Part shown: positions 46,166 through 56,550 of the stretch, piece by piece
How the letters are laid out: each line of letters opens with the position of its first letter
How positions within the stretch are numbered: the stretch's first letter is position 1
Assembly: GCF_000734895.2 (NCBI RefSeq)
Contig: NZ_CP011382.1
Span: 3,450,700 to 3,514,699 of the forward strand
From: Calothrix sp. 336/3
Lineage (GTDB): Bacteria > Cyanobacteriota > Cyanobacteriia > Cyanobacteriales > Nostocaceae
Direction of reading: 5' to 3'
DNA: 64,000 bases
Translations under genes and position numbers: made by a program
The notes under the pieces: model-generated
What the model saw: the letters and a program-made list of their open reading frames with translations, nothing else
What the model was told of the DNA's origin: nothing
Databases searched by the model: none

Positions 46166-49100
46166 CTATTCCTCTTCATCTAGGGAATCACGAGAAAGAG
46201 ATTCGTAGGTAGGACGTGGTGGAGTACGACGATTTCCTTGGTCAGCCATGAGGTCTACTTCTACATCCAAGGAGCTACCATCTGCTTGGGTTTCCACCTT
46301 ATGCACAGCGATATCTAAGCCTAAGGACTGCAACTCTCGCATCAATACCTTGAAGGATTCTGGTGTTCCAGGTCGGGGAATGGACTTTCCTTTGACGATC
46401 GCGTTTAACGCTTCATTTCTTCCTTGCATATCGTCGGATTTGACTGTCAGCAATTCTTGCAAGGTATAAGCTGCTCCAAAGGCTTCCAGTGCCCATACTT
46501 CCATTTCTCCAAATCTCTGACCACCCTGTTGAGCTTTACCACCCAGGGGTTGTTGGGTAACGAGGGAGTAAGGACCAGTGGAACGAGCGTGAATCTTATC
46601 ATCTACTAGGTGAACTAGTTTCAGCATATACGCCACACCCACTGTGACTGGACGGTCAAAGGGTTCACCTGTGCGCCCGTCATAGACCATAATCTTGCCC
46701 GGATCGTCGGGGTTATAGACCCAATCTCGTCCTGTTTCGTCCCTGGTTTCCTGTAACTTGCCATGAACAATTCTCCGGGAAGATTCCTCACCATACATTT
46801 CATCAAAGGGAGTAATCTTGAACCGCAGACCCATGTTGTGACCTGCCCAACCCAAGAGACATTCAAATACCTGCCCCACGTTCATCCGTGAGGGTACACC
46901 CAGGGGATTCAAGACGATATCTACCTGACTACCATCTGGTAAATAGGGCATATCCTCTAAGGGCAATATCTTAGAAATAATCCCTTTATTCCCGTGACGA
47001 CCTGCCATTTTGTCGCCTACCTGGATTTTCCGTTTTTGGGCAACATATACCCGTACCACCATATTGGCTCCCGGTGGTAGTTCATCTCCCTGCTCACGGG
47101 TAAATAGTCGGACATCAACTACCCGCCCTTTTTCACCGTTGGGAACTCGTAAGGAGTTATCTCTAACATCTCTGGCTTTTTCACCGAAGATGGCACGTAG
47201 GAGTTTTTCTTCGGGTGGTTGGTCTGATTCCCCTTTGGGAGTCACTTTCCCAACTAAGATATCTCCAGCTTCTACCCAAGCGCCAATGCGGATAATTCCC
47301 TGTTCATCAAGGTTGCGTAGAGCATCTTCCCCAACGTTGGGAATTTCGCGGGTGATTTCTTCGGGACCGAGTTTTGTTTGCCGCGCCTCAATTTCGTATT
47401 TTTCAATGTGAATTGAGGTATAAATATCATCTTGTACTAAGCGCTCGGAAATTAAAATCGCGTCTTCGTAGTTGTAACCTTCCCAAGGCATATAAGCGAC
47501 GATGATATTTTGTCCTAGGGCTAATTCCCCACCTTCGGTGGAAGAACCATCTGCTAAGACTTGCCCTGCCACTACCCTTTCACCCATACGCACCAAGGGC
47601 TTTTGATTCAAGCAAGTATCTTGGTTGGAACGTTGATACTTGGAGATGGTGTAACGAATTTCTTGGGGTGGGTTTTTGGCATTGGGGTCTGTCACCCTAG
47701 GACGTACACGAATTTCTGTGGCATCAACATAGGTGACATCACCATCGGTACGACTGACAATTACCATCCCAGAGTCTCTGGCTGCCTGGGCTTCTAACCC
47801 AGTACCGACTAGGGGGCGTTCTGGTTTGAGGAGGGGAACTGCCTGCCGTTGCATGTTGGAACCCATCAAAGCTCGGTTCGCGTCATCATGTTCCAGGAAA
47901 GGAATCATGCTCGTAGCTACGGAGACAATTTGCACTGGCGACACAGCGATATAATCGACTTGGTCGGGGGTGGTTGTCGAGAACTCCTGGCGATAGCGCA
48001 CTGGAACCTGACCAATTAAATAGCCATTTTCATCGATTGCGGCATCCCCTGCTGCTACCCGGAGGTCATCTTCTTCGTCCGCAGTCATGTAACTTACGGG
48101 TAAATCAAAACGCACCTTGCCATTTTCCACAGGACGGAAGGGCGTTTCTAGGAAGCCATAGAGGTTAACTTTGGCATGGGTAGCTAGGGAACCAATTAAG
48201 CCTGCGTTTGGTCCTTCTGGAGTTTCGATGGGACAAATTCGTCCGTAATGGCTGGGGTGAATATCCCGAACCGCAAATCCTGCCCGTTCTCTGGTGAGAC
48301 CCCCTGGACCAAGGGCTGAAAGTCGCCGCTTGTGTGTTAATTCTGCTAAGGGATTGGTCTGATCCATGAACTGGGACAATTGGCTGGAACCAAAGAATTC
48401 TTTAATGGCAGCCACTAGGGGTTTGGGGTTGACGAGGGATGCGGGGGTAAGTACCTCAGCATCGGATACTGTCATTCTTTCCCGAATAATTCTTTCTAAC
48501 CGGTTTAGACCGACTCTGACCTGGTTTTGGAGTAATTCACCGACACTTCTGACTCGGCGATTTCCTAGGTGGTCAATGTCATCGGTGTTACCGATATCGA
48601 ATTCTAGGTTGATCAGGTAGTCTACGGCGGCGAGGATGTCTGTGGAGGTGAGAACCCTGACTGTTTCTGGAACGGAAAGGCGAAGTTTTTTGTTGAGTTT
48701 GTATCTGCCAACACGTCCTAAGTCGTAACGTTTGGGGTCAAAGAAACGAGAATCCAAGAGTTGCTGCCCACCTAATACGGTGGGAGGTTCACCAGGACGT
48801 AATTTTCTATACAATTCCATGAGGGCTTCTTCTTCTGAGAATTGCCCTTCTTTTTCAATGGTTTTTTGGAAGTATTCGGGATGACGTAGGGCATCAAAAA
48901 TTTCGTTATCTGACAACCCTAGGGCTTTCAGCAGTACTTGCGCTGATAATTTGCGGGTTTTGTCGATACGTACCCATACCAAGTCGTTACGGTCTGTTTC
49001 AAATTTCAGCCAAGCTCCTCGGTTGGGGATTAAACTGGCAGAATAGGTGCGACGACCGTTTTTGTCGATTTCTGATTTGTAGTAGACACCGGGCGATCGC

Positions 49101-49483
49101 ACAATTTGATTGACAATTACCCGTTCGGCACCGTTAATAATAAAAGTGCCTCGTTCTGTCATCAGGGGCAAATCCCCAATGAAGACTTCCTGTTCCTTAA
49201 TCTCTCCAGTCTCTTTGTTGATTAGGCGCGTCGGTACATACATCTGGACAGCGTAGGTACTATCTCGCCGTTTTGCCTCTTCTACACTATATTTCGGCTC
49301 CTTGAGTTTATAGTTATGACCCAAGAAATGTAGTTCTAGCTTGCCAGTGTAGTCTGTAATTGGACTAAAGGAGTTCAGTTCTTCTATCAACCCTTCTTCT
49401 AAAAACCAGCGAAAACTAGAACGCTGAATTTCAATCAAATCGGGCAACAGAAAGGCGGGTTCCATTATAGATTCGTTAGTCAT
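46166..49483 (-). CDS. rpoB: RNA polymerase beta subunit RpoB
   Basis: This 1105-residue beta subunit starts [20 protein letters not shown]. Conserved blocks in order are [20 protein letters not shown], the rifampicin region ([32 protein letters not shown]) with [79 protein letters not shown] and the C-terminal [34 protein letters not shown]. The rifampicin-pocket residues look normal for a sensitive enzyme. It is preceded by a 662-bp gap after tatD that contains a promoter-like pair of hexamers at 49576-49604 and a leader hairpin. Confidence 0.98.
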   Translation of the reverse strand: MTNESIMEPAFLLPDLIEIQRSSFRWFLEEGLIEELNSFSPITDYTGKLELHFLGHNYKLKEPKYSVEEAKRRDSTYAVQMYVPTRLINKETGEIKEQEVFIGDLPLMTERGTFIINGAERVIVNQIVRSPGVYYKSEIDKNGRRTYSASLIPNRGAWLKFETDRNDLVWVRIDKTRKLSAQVLLKALGLSDNEIFDALRHPEYFQKTIEKEGQFSEEEALMELYRKLRPGEPPTVLGGQQLLDSRFFDPKRYDLGRVGRYKLNKKLRLSVPETVRVLTSTDILAAVDYLINLEFDIGNTDDIDHLGNRRVRSVGELLQNQVRVGLNRLERIIRERMTVSDAEVLTPASLVNPKPLVAAIKEFFGSSQLSQFMDQTNPLAELTHKRRLSALGPGGLTRERAGFAVRDIHPSHYGRICPIETPEGPNAGLIGSLATHAKVNLYGFLETPFRPVENGKVRFDLPVSYMTADEEDDLRVAAGDAAIDENGYLIGQVPVRYRQEFSTTTPDQVDYIAVSPVQIVSVATSMIPFLEHDDANRALMGSNMQRQAVPLLKPERPLVGTGLEAQAARDSGMVIVSRTDGDVTYVDATEIRVRPRVTDPNAKNPPQEIRYTISKYQRSNQDTCLNQKPLVRMGERVVAGQVLADGSSTEGGELALGQNIIVAYMPWEGYNYEDAILISERLVQDDIYTSIHIEKYEIEARQTKLGPEEITREIPNVGEDALRNLDEQGIIRIGAWVEAGDILVGKVTPKGESDQPPEEKLLRAIFGEKARDVRDNSLRVPNGEKGRVVDVRLFTREQGDELPPGANMVVRVYVAQKRKIQVGDKMAGRHGNKGIISKILPLEDMPYLPDGSQVDIVLNPLGVPSRMNVGQVFECLLGWAGHNMGLRFKITPFDEMYGEESSRRIVHGKLQETRDETGRDWVYNPDDPGKIMVYDGRTGEPFDRPVTVGVAYMLKLVHLVDDKIHARSTGPYSLVTQQPLGGKAQQGGQRFGEMEVWALEAFGAAYTLQELLTVKSDDMQGRNEALNAIVKGKSIPRPGTPESFKVLMRELQSLGLDIAVHKVETQADGSSLDVEVDLMADQGNRRTPPRPTYESLSRDSLDEEE

Positions 49484-49541
49484 GCCTCTACCTTTGTCAA
49501 CCTGGTTAAACTTTTAGGTGTGTGGGAACTTCTCCTTTAAG

Positions 49542-49560
49542 CACCTGCAAAATGCAGATG
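49542..49560 (-). promoter_or_regulatory. Stem-loop in the rpoB leader
   Basis: On the minus strand CATCTGCA-TTT-TGCAGGTG forms an 8-bp stem with one G-U pair and a 3-base loop. It starts about 10 bases after the predicted start site of rpoB and 59 bases before the codon, at the 5' end of the leader. Confidence 0.4.
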
Positions 49561-49575
49561 TGGGCAAATGGAGCA

Positions 49576-49604
49576 ATTAAAGCCTGAAAATATGAGTTTG
49601 GCAA
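49576..49604 (-). promoter_or_regulatory. Candidate sigma70-type promoter of rpoB
   Basis: On the minus strand TTGCCA (49599-49604) and TTTAAT (49576-49581) are separated by exactly 17 bases. The transcription start would be near 49569 and leave a leader of about 86 bases. There is no experimental proof. Confidence 0.4.
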
Positions 49605-50145
49605 GAGGTATTTTTTCTCTTACTCGGCTTTTTGTGATAAAACTTAACTTTTTCCTGGAAAAATTTGCCTTGATGGCTAAGTTGAGATTTTTTTGCTGGC
49701 TCACCTTCCCCTCCCAGAGCGTATTACTTAACATCACGGATTTGGCAAATTTGTGATACAGACTGCCTGTGAATTGACTCAGAGCGTTGTTATCCTAATT
49801 TCGAGGGAAACGTACCTTGTTTTCCGCTAGATATTTTTGTATCGCTTGATTTTAGCGGTTAGTGATCACAAGGAAAATGCTATTTAGGAATTTTGTATAA
49901 ATTTAAGGATTGTTGGCTTTGGTCTTAACCTAGATTTACGATTTTTTTGATAGTTAAGCAAGGTTGACTCGGAAAGTCGAGAAAATTTGCTCAGGGTTTG
50001 AGTAGTTTATTGATAAATTTTAATTCTGGTTTCCTCAAATCATTATGACCTAACGGCAGTTGATTTGCAGGTAAGAAAGAGTGTCACCTTTTTGTCTTCT
50101 GCAAATTTGGGATTACTGATGCTTTGTAGATGCCCATCTGGGATA
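49605..50145. other. Long spacer between tatD and rpoB
   Basis: No credible gene lies here. The stretch is AT-rich, and frames seen in it have poor composition. It separates rpsT-tatD from rpoB-rpoC1-rpoC2. The two blocks may therefore be transcribed separately, although read-through is possible. Confidence 0.5.
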
Positions 50146-50937
50146 TTAAGGGGAAATATTTAAACCAAATAGCCTACAAGCGTTGTTGGTGGTTTGCATG
50201 GCGATCGCCTCTAGGGTTTCTCCTCGCAAACTGGCAATCTTTTCGGCAACGTGAAGGACGTATGCTGGTTCATTCCGTCGCTCACCCCGTTTGGGAACTG
50301 GTGCCAGAAAGGGACAATCTGTTTCTATGAGTAGGCGATCGCTATTAACTATGGTTGCTGTCTGTTGAATTTCCTTGGCATTCTTAAATGTGACGGTGCC
50401 ACTAAAGCTGATATAAAAATCCAAGTCTAAAAACCACTTGGCTGACTCTGGTTCTCCTCCCCAGCAATGCATGACACCACGTAAACGATCTCCTTGGGAA
50501 TTTTTCCATTTTTGTAGCACTTCCCTCATTGCCGTTGCGGCATTCCGACAGTGGATAATCACTGGAAGATTGAGTTCTGTGGCGATCGCTAACTGGGATT
50601 CAAACACCGTATACTGCTGTTGATAGTTATCTGCTTTATAAAAGTCTAGACCCATTTCCCCTAAGGCTACTACCTTGGAGTCGGAACGGGCTAAAGCTAA
50701 GATTTCTTCTGCGGTGTTCTCTTGCCATTTATCTGCATCTAAGGGGTGTAAACCCACTGCAAAACTCACCTCTGGAAAACGATGAGCTATTGCCTGAATG
50801 CTAGGAAATTCTGATGGCTCAACACAGGAATGGATAAGATGTACCACTCCTGAAGAAAGCCACCGCGATCGCACTGCCTCTAAATCAGGCTGGAAAAGGT
50901 CAAAGTTGATATGAACGTGGGTATCTATTAACTGCAT
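50146..50937 (-). CDS. tatD: TatD family metal-dependent hydrolase
   Basis: This 263-residue TIM-barrel protein has all TatD metal ligands: DTHVHIN (two His) near the N-terminus, Glu in [11 protein letters not shown], His in [10 protein letters not shown], His in GVMHCWGGE, and Asp in [23 protein letters not shown]. TatD proteins are two-metal hydrolases with 3'-5' DNase activity, suggested to act in DNA repair and quality control; the name comes from the tat operon, with no role in export itself. It sits between rpsT (80 bp upstream) and rpoB (662 bp downstream), an order I recall as conserved in cyanobacteria. Confidence 0.93.
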   Translation of the reverse strand: MQLIDTHVHINFDLFQPDLEAVRSRWLSSGVVHLIHSCVEPSEFPSIQAIAHRFPEVSFAVGLHPLDADKWQENTAEEILALARSDSKVVALGEMGLDFYKADNYQQQYTVFESQLAIATELNLPVIIHCRNAATAMREVLQKWKNSQGDRLRGVMHCWGGEPESAKWFLDLDFYISFSGTVTFKNAKEIQQTATIVNSDRLLIETDCPFLAPVPKRGERRNEPAYVLHVAEKIASLRGETLEAIAMQTTNNACRLFGLNISP

Positions 50938-51017
50938 AATCTATCTATTTTTTCTTGGTAGCTGTCAATTGTCACTAGTCTTGAGGCTATTGACTCCTGA
51001 CTCAACACCAAAGACTA

Positions 51018-51317
51018 TTATGCAGCTACTCCTTGGGTTTTCACTTTCAACTTCCGAGCCAGACGAGATTTTTTCCTTGCTCCATTGTTGGGGTGTAAAA
51101 TGCCTCGTTTCACAGCCCTGTCGATTTTACTGTATGCTTCCGACATCCGTGCCATCAATTCTTGCTGTGCTTCTGAAGAAGGATTAGCTACGTAAGCATC
51201 CACTGCCGTCAAGCATTTCTTTGTCAGCGTCTTCACCGCCGACTTGTAAGACTTATTACGCAACCGATTACGTTCCGCGATTTTGGCACGTTTGAGAGCA
51301 GACTTTGTATTTGCCAC
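51018..51317 (-). CDS. rpsT: Ribosomal protein S20
   Basis: This 99-residue S20 protein of the 30S subunit starts [25 protein letters not shown] and is rich in Lys/Arg, forming a three-helix bundle that binds 16S r[49 protein letters not shown] is typical of the family. The start codon is GTG at 51315-51317, with no in-frame ATG that gives a better start. Weak initiation could limit synthesis. S20 represses its own translation in other bacteria, where it often begins with UUG; this link is inference. It is the first gene before tatD and the rpo genes. An upstream TATATT could be its -10 box. Confidence 0.96.
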   Translation of the reverse strand: MANTKSALKRAKIAERNRLRNKSYKSAVKTLTKKCLTAVDAYVANPSSEAQQELMARMSEAYSKIDRAVKRGILHPNNGARKKSRLARKLKVKTQGVAA

Positions 51318-52740
51318 AGTCAGTTCCAGTAAAAACTATAAATTATGTACACACACTACTAGACTTACTAATATAGCACCCTAATTGCCAATGTTGAACG
51401 TCCTGGAAAAAAACTCTCCAGAAAATTTCAATCACTGCCGTTGACTCTAGGGCTGACTGGTTTTTCTATAACAATGTCATACTGCCAAGCAGACTTTCTC
51501 GGTATATAACCATGCTTTCAAAAGACTACTAACATCAGCATATCTTAAAATCGTAGAATAATCTCCCTATCTGCTGGCGATAGCTTTCAATCTCTATAAG
51601 TATAATTACTGCTTGACAAAAGTTACTTAACCCTGATTCGTCGCCAGTACTAAATGAGCTTCTACAAATATACTCAGGACTTACGCAAACACCATTTTCC
51701 ATTGCGAGGGAAACTTAGCGTAGGTAAGCAATCCCAGAGTTTTTGGCGATCGCGTAGCGTCCTTGGTAGAGTTTATACTCCGCATTGTACTCTGCGAGAA
51801 GGCTTGCACCTACGTAATGACGTGAACACCGGATGTCTGTAATGGAATGTCAAACTGATGACAAGCGATCGCCACATTTCACCTTATGAAACTCACAATA
51901 ACTGAACATACATGGAAATGTTTACGCCGACTTGCTTGTGGATAGAAAACCTTGTAAATTATTTTCTTAACCATCAATAAGAATTTTTAGTAATTATTTT
52001 CAATTAGGCAAGCTTGGCAAACCTAAAAATATTTATATTCAGCTTCCTCTGTATTTAAAAGTTTTGAAAGCTGAACTAACTATTTCTGTATAATTACCCG
52101 ATTTGTCTAGTCAATTCATACAATGAAGTCAAATAGAGTTATGTATTTCATGGTATTCTTATCAAAAAATATGAGGCATGAAAGAATGATAAAACTCTGG
52201 CTAAGGTAATTATAGTAATCCCCATGGTCAGTATGAAAAGTTAGCCAAATTGCCTTGACAATACCTATGAGAAGCGAGTTTAAATACGATTAGACTTATC
52301 TGGTAAAATTTTGCCGAGACTGTGACAGAGGGGATTTCAGTAATTGCCGTAGCTACTACGTCTACTGGAAATATTCATAAAATTACTCAACAGTCTCTAG
52401 ATATTTTCTCGGATTTGTGAAGTTTACACAAAATTTAAGAGCTTTTATGGCTTCTTTATTACCTAAGTATGGAAAATATCAAATTTAGCGAGTAAATTGG
52501 ATACTATCGCAGTCGGTAGATTCAAAATAATCAGTGACTGCAATATCTAAAAGAAACAATGCTCAAAATGTAGTGTTCTTAAATTGAGGTATGAAGTTTA
52601 TCAAGTTATGAAGAAATTCCTGCTTTGTGTGACTATGCACTAGGTAAATTCATCTTGAAGTTCGCAATACTCAAAACACTAATACGTAATACTGCATCCT
52701 GAATGTAGTTGGCTTTCTGACAATTCATTTACCTGTATAT
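51318..52740. other. 1.4-kb intergenic region with dispersed repeats
   Basis: The longest gap in the window carries no credible open frame. It has the rpsT promoter region at its left end, a patch of dispersed repeats at about 51675-51830, and AT-rich sequence up to the start of the next gene. A small RNA is possible, but I see no recognisable fold. Confidence 0.55.
51675..51830. repeat. Dispersed repeat patch (ACTCAGGACTTACGCA and GCGAGAAGGC types)
   Basis: The patch begins with ACTCAGGACTTACGCA, a string that I know to be widely scattered between genes in Nostoc-like genomes. It continues with CATTGCGAGGGAA, a GGCGATCGCGTAGCGTCC segment and CTGCGAGAAGGCTTGCACCT. It resembles the patch at 33798-33890 in type. 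Confidence 0.55.
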
Positions 52741-53529
52741 ATGACTTTATCTGCACTTGTAAAGTTTGTTCTACCACCTGTTTTTGCCTCTGCTACAGTT
52801 TTTTCACTGATGACGTTACCCTTGGCAATTGTGGGAGACCAGGAAATAAATGTAAGATTTCAAGAAGAACCTTTCTTTTCTGGAAAGCTGAGGGATGTTG
52901 CTACTCCCTATGTAATATTATCTACGGCATTAAGTTTAGGAGCTGGTGTTTGTGCTACTGCTATTTGTGGTTGGCGTAATTCCTCTCGTAAATCTTCACA
53001 AGTTCAAGAGCACCTGTCTAGCTTAGAAAAGGAGTTGCAAGAAAAAGAGCAACTTCTCAAAGAACTGATGCTTTCGGAATCAAGACTGCAAATATCTGGA
53101 TTGAATCACTTTCTAGAAGTTGAAACCTCTTTACCTGCTCATTCTCAACAACAAACAGTATCACATCGGTTAACCCAACCAATTGTGATGCAAACCCCAG
53201 TCGCCATATCTCAACCCATCCATGAGCAGAGTTCTAATCACACTGTGAATGCTGCATCTGCTTTTTCTTCGGCTCAAACTTTTCGAGGTTATGCTCAAAC
53301 TAATATTCAGTCTACAGAGAATTCAACAGCAGTGAATCGCAAAAAACCTGTATCTGTGACGACATTAGAGTTTGAAGAACTACAGCAACAACTTCGGGAA
53401 ATGATGCGACAAATGCAAGCGATGCAAGAAAATATGCAACTGATGCCCCAAATGGAACAGACAAAAGCTTCAGAGAGCTTTCAAGTCCATTACGAAGTTC
53501 CGAAAACTAATGAAGTCAGATTTACATAA
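52741..53529 (+). CDS. Membrane-anchored coiled-coil protein, unknown function
   Basis: This 262-residue protein has two hydrophobic helices (VKFVLPPVFASATVFSLMTLPLAIV, about 7-32, and PYVILSTALSLGAGVCATAICGW, about 57-79). Between them is a short loop with GDQEINVRFQEEPFFSGKLRDVA. A coiled coil (SSLEKELQEKEQLLKELMLSESRLQ), a Ser/Gln/Thr-rich flexible region and a second Gln/Met-rich helix (LEFEELQQQLREMMRQMQAMQEN) follow. The C-terminal part is thus probably in the cytoplasm and self-associates. I recall similar proteins in cyanobacteria but no name. Its 3' end is followed by a stem-loop at 53577-53620. Confidence 0.65.
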   Translation: MTLSALVKFVLPPVFASATVFSLMTLPLAIVGDQEINVRFQEEPFFSGKLRDVATPYVILSTALSLGAGVCATAICGWRNSSRKSSQVQEHLSSLEKELQEKEQLLKELMLSESRLQISGLNHFLEVETSLPAHSQQQTVSHRLTQPIVMQTPVAISQPIHEQSSNHTVNAASAFSSAQTFRGYAQTNIQSTENSTAVNRKKPVSVTTLEFEELQQQLREMMRQMQAMQENMQLMPQMEQTKASESFQVHYEVPKTNEVRFT

Positions 53530-53576
53530 ATTATTTAGTACTGCAATTTTTCATACTTGAAAAAAATATATTGACT

Positions 53577-53620
53577 GGGCGAGGAGACGGATTTTTTTGG
53601 TGGTTCTCTTTCGCCCTTTT
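53577..53620 (+). terminator. Possible Rho-independent terminator
   Basis: GGGCGA at 53577-53582 pairs with TCGCCC at 53611-53616, with a further inner GAGA/TCTC pairing, and TTTT follows. It lies 48 bases after the stop codon of the coiled-coil membrane protein gene. The large internal bulges make it moderate. Confidence 0.45.
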
Positions 53621-53634
53621 ACTTGTGGCGATCG

Positions 53635-54096
53635 CTACCAAATATCTTCAAACATTTCTGAATCGGCAGCTACCATACCTAATTTTTTATATACCTCTTG
53701 TGCTCGGTAATTTTCCTTATACACGTATAGTCGTAAACCACAGGCTCCCTGTTCTTGAGCTTGGGAACGCAAGTGATTGTATAGTGCACGATATACTCCT
53801 TGTTGGCGATAATCTGATTCTACATAAACATCCTGTATCCACCAAAACCAAGCATTCCGCCAGTCACTCCATTCGTAGGTAATTAAAGCCGCAGCAACTA
53901 TCTGGTTTTGAATTTCTACAACCGTGTAAAAGCCCCGACTAGGTTCAGTTAGAACTGCTTTTACTCCTAAACTGAGACGTTCTGTACTGATTTCTCGACC
54001 TCGAATTTCTTTCACCAGAGATTGATTGAATCTGACAATGGTTTTCCAATCATCGATACTTGCGAGACGAATATGTAGATTGTGCTCTTTTGTCAT
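53635..54096 (-). CDS. GNAT family N-acetyltransferase
   Basis: I start at the ATG at 54094-54096 (MTKEHNLHIRLASIDDW, 153 residues). A 17-residue longer frame reads through the psaB terminator and is unlikely. The GNAT fold is visible: LHIRLASIDDWKTIVRFNQ (motif C/D), VAAALITYEWSDW, and the acetyl-CoA site WIQDVYVESDYRQQGVYRALYNHL, a variant of the Q-x-x-G-x-G/A loop. LYVYKENYRAQEVYKKLGM (motif B) follows. The acceptor substrate is unknown; close relatives act on small amines or on proteins. It lies downstream of psaB but is separated from it by a terminator. Confidence 0.85.
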   Translation of the reverse strand: MTKEHNLHIRLASIDDWKTIVRFNQSLVKEIRGREISTERLSLGVKAVLTEPSRGFYTVVEIQNQIVAAALITYEWSDWRNAWFWWIQDVYVESDYRQQGVYRALYNHLRSQAQEQGACGLRLYVYKENYRAQEVYKKLGMVAADSEMFEDIW

Positions 54097-54130
54097 AATT
54101 ACAATATCGGGTTTATCTATGAAATCCCAA

Positions 54131-54161
54131 CAAAAATCCCCCATCACAAGATGAGGGATTT
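54131..54161 (-). terminator. Rho-independent terminator after psaB
   Basis: Read on the minus strand, AAAATCCCTCATC-TTGT-GATGGGGGATTTT forms a 12-13 bp stem with one mismatch, followed by T-rich TGTTGGG. It lies 38 bases after the psaB stop codon and ends the psaAB transcript. Confidence 0.8.
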
Positions 54162-54198
54162 TAATGATTTACCTAACAACTAGCAAGAAATGGATTTA

Positions 54199-56424
54199 TC
54201 AACCAAACTTACCAGCCGTCGAGGCAATAACAAACGCTGCGTAGGTAAGGACATAGCCAACGGTGAAGTGAGCTAAACCAACCACACGAGCTTGAACAAT
54301 GGAGAGGGCAACGGGTTTGTCTTTCCAGCGAACTAAGTTTGCAATGGGAGTACGTTCGTGTGCCCAAACAAGAGTTTCAATTAACTCTTGCCAGTAACCT
54401 CTCCAAGAGATGAGGAACATGAAACCTGTTGCCCAAACTAGGTGTCCAAAGAGGAACATCCAAGCCCAAACAGAAAGGTTATTCATGCCGTAGGGATTGT
54501 AACCGTTAATCAACTGAGCTGAGTTAGCCCAGAGGTAGTCACGGAACCAACCCATTAAGTAGGTGGAAGATTCGTTGAACTGAGCAACGTTACCTTGCCA
54601 AATGCCTAAATGCTTCCAATGCCAGTAGAAAGTTACCCAACCAATGGTATTGAGCATCCAGAACATAGACAGGTAGAAAGAGTCCCAAGCGGAGATATCA
54701 CAAGTACCGCCACGACCAGGACCATCACAAGGGAAGGCGTAACCGAAGTCCTTCTTGTCAGGCATTAACTTAGAACCACGGGCATCCAGAGCACCTTTCA
54801 CCAATACAAGGGTGGTGGTGTGGATAGCCAACGCAAAGGCATGGTGTACTAAGAAGTCGCCAGGACCAATGGTTAAGAAGAGGGAGTTGGTGCCAGAGTT
54901 AATGGCATCTAACCAACCTTGCAGCCAAACATTACCGTAGTTGGGGTAAGCGGTGGCAGCAATGCTATCGGGGTTGGATAGCAACACGTTCAAGCCGTAG
55001 AGAGCTTTACCGTGGGAAGCTTGGATAAACTGAGCAAATACTGGCTCAATGAGGATTTGCTTTTCAGGAGTACCGAAAGCAACTACTACATCATTGTGTA
55101 CGTATAAGCCGAGGGTGTGGAAACCGAGGAAGAGAGATACCCAACTGAGGTGGGAGATAATCGCTTCTTTATGTTCCAATACGCGGGCAAGAACGTTGCC
55201 TTTGTTTTGTTCGGGGTCGTAGTCACGAACTAAGAAAATAGCACCGTGAGCAAAAGCACCAACCATTAAGAACCCAGCAATGTACTGGTGGTGGGTGTAG
55301 AGCGCTGCTTGAGTAGTATAGTCCCTAGCAATGAAAGCGTAAGCAGGGATGGAGTACATGTGCTGCGCTACTAAGGAGGTGATTACACCTAAGCAAGCGA
55401 GGTGCCAACCCAACTGGAAGTGCAGTGAGTTGTTGTAGGTTTCGTAAATGCCTTGGTGAGGCATGTTGAAAGGACCTTCAACGGTTTTGCCAAAGAAGGT
55501 TTTGGAATCCATCATCTCTTTGATGCTGTGACCAATACCAAAGTTGGTGCGGTACATATGACCGGCAACGATGAATAGGACAGCGATCGCCAAGTGGTGG
55601 TGAGCCATATCGGTCAACCACAGGGATTCGGTTTGGGGATGGAAACCACCCAAGAAAGTCAGGATAGCTGTACCAGAACCTTGAGAGGTGCCGAATACGT
55701 GGCTAGCTGTGTCGGGATCCGCAGCGTATACGCTCCAGTTGCCGGTGAAGAAAGGTGTCAAACCAGCAGGGTGGGGTAAGGTGCTGAGGAAGTTATCCCA
55801 ACCAACGTGCTGTCCGCGAGATTCAGGGATAGCAACGTGAATCAAGTGACCAGCCCAAGCCAAGGAGCTAACACCGAACAAACCAGCCAAATGGTGGTTT
55901 AAACGGGATTCAGCACTCTTGAACCAAGCCAAGCTAGGACGGAATTTGGGCTGTAAATGTAACCAACCTGCGAACAAGCACAGGGATGCGAACAACAACA
56001 GGAAGATGGAACCCATGTAGAGGTCGCCATTTGTCCGCATACCAATGGTGTACCACCAGTGGTAAACACCAGAGTAAGCAATGTTTACAGGGTTGCTAGC
56101 ACCAGCTTGGGTGAAAGCTTCAATTGCGGGTTTACCGAAGTGAGGGTCCCAAATTGCATGAGCAATAGGACGGATGTGCAGAGGATCTTTAATCCACTGT
56201 TCAAAGTTACCTTGCCAGGCTACGTGGAACAGGAGACTGGATGCCCAAAGGAAAATGATTGCTAGGTGACCGAAGTGGGTAGCGAAAATCTTTTGGTAAA
56301 GATTCTCTTCGGTCATGCCATCATGGCTTTCAAAGTCATTTCCCATTGCGATCGCATACCAGATCCGACGAGTAGTCGGGTCCTGTGCGAGGTCCTGGCT
56401 AAATTTTGGAAATTTTGTTGCCAT
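54199..56424 (-). CDS. psaB: Photosystem I P700 apoprotein A2 (PsaB)
   Basis: This 741-residue core protein of photosystem I has eleven transmembrane helices. With PsaA it binds P700, A0, A1, the Fx cluster and most antenna chlorophylls and carotenoids. The Fx loop [20 protein letters not shown] (about 560-580) supplies two Cys ligands. Chlorophyll-binding His abound ([52 protein letters not shown]). The start [28 protein letters not shown] and end ASTAGKFG are typical. It is the second gene after psaA with a 126-bp gap, and a strong terminator follows. Length matches the family. Confidence 0.99.
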   Translation of the reverse strand: MATKFPKFSQDLAQDPTTRRIWYAIAMGNDFESHDGMTEENLYQKIFATHFGHLAIIFLWASSLLFHVAWQGNFEQWIKDPLHIRPIAHAIWDPHFGKPAIEAFTQAGASNPVNIAYSGVYHWWYTIGMRTNGDLYMGSIFLLLFASLCLFAGWLHLQPKFRPSLAWFKSAESRLNHHLAGLFGVSSLAWAGHLIHVAIPESRGQHVGWDNFLSTLPHPAGLTPFFTGNWSVYAADPDTASHVFGTSQGSGTAILTFLGGFHPQTESLWLTDMAHHHLAIAVLFIVAGHMYRTNFGIGHSIKEMMDSKTFFGKTVEGPFNMPHQGIYETYNNSLHFQLGWHLACLGVITSLVAQHMYSIPAYAFIARDYTTQAALYTHHQYIAGFLMVGAFAHGAIFLVRDYDPEQNKGNVLARVLEHKEAIISHLSWVSLFLGFHTLGLYVHNDVVVAFGTPEKQILIEPVFAQFIQASHGKALYGLNVLLSNPDSIAATAYPNYGNVWLQGWLDAINSGTNSLFLTIGPGDFLVHHAFALAIHTTTLVLVKGALDARGSKLMPDKKDFGYAFPCDGPGRGGTCDISAWDSFYLSMFWMLNTIGWVTFYWHWKHLGIWQGNVAQFNESSTYLMGWFRDYLWANSAQLINGYNPYGMNNLSVWAWMFLFGHLVWATGFMFLISWRGYWQELIETLVWAHERTPIANLVRWKDKPVALSIVQARVVGLAHFTVGYVLTYAAFVIASTAGKFG

Positions 56425-56550
56425 AGGTTTTGATAATTCCTCTGACCTTTAGCCATCAGGTGCTTGTTGAGTTCTGAGCTTTGAGTTCTGAGTTTTGAGT
56501 GATGACTCACCACCCAGCACTCATTACTCAGTACTGCTTATGACTGGTTG

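Noticed and set aside
51654..51842. 62-residue plus-strand frame
   Set aside because: Lies inside a dispersed repeat patch.
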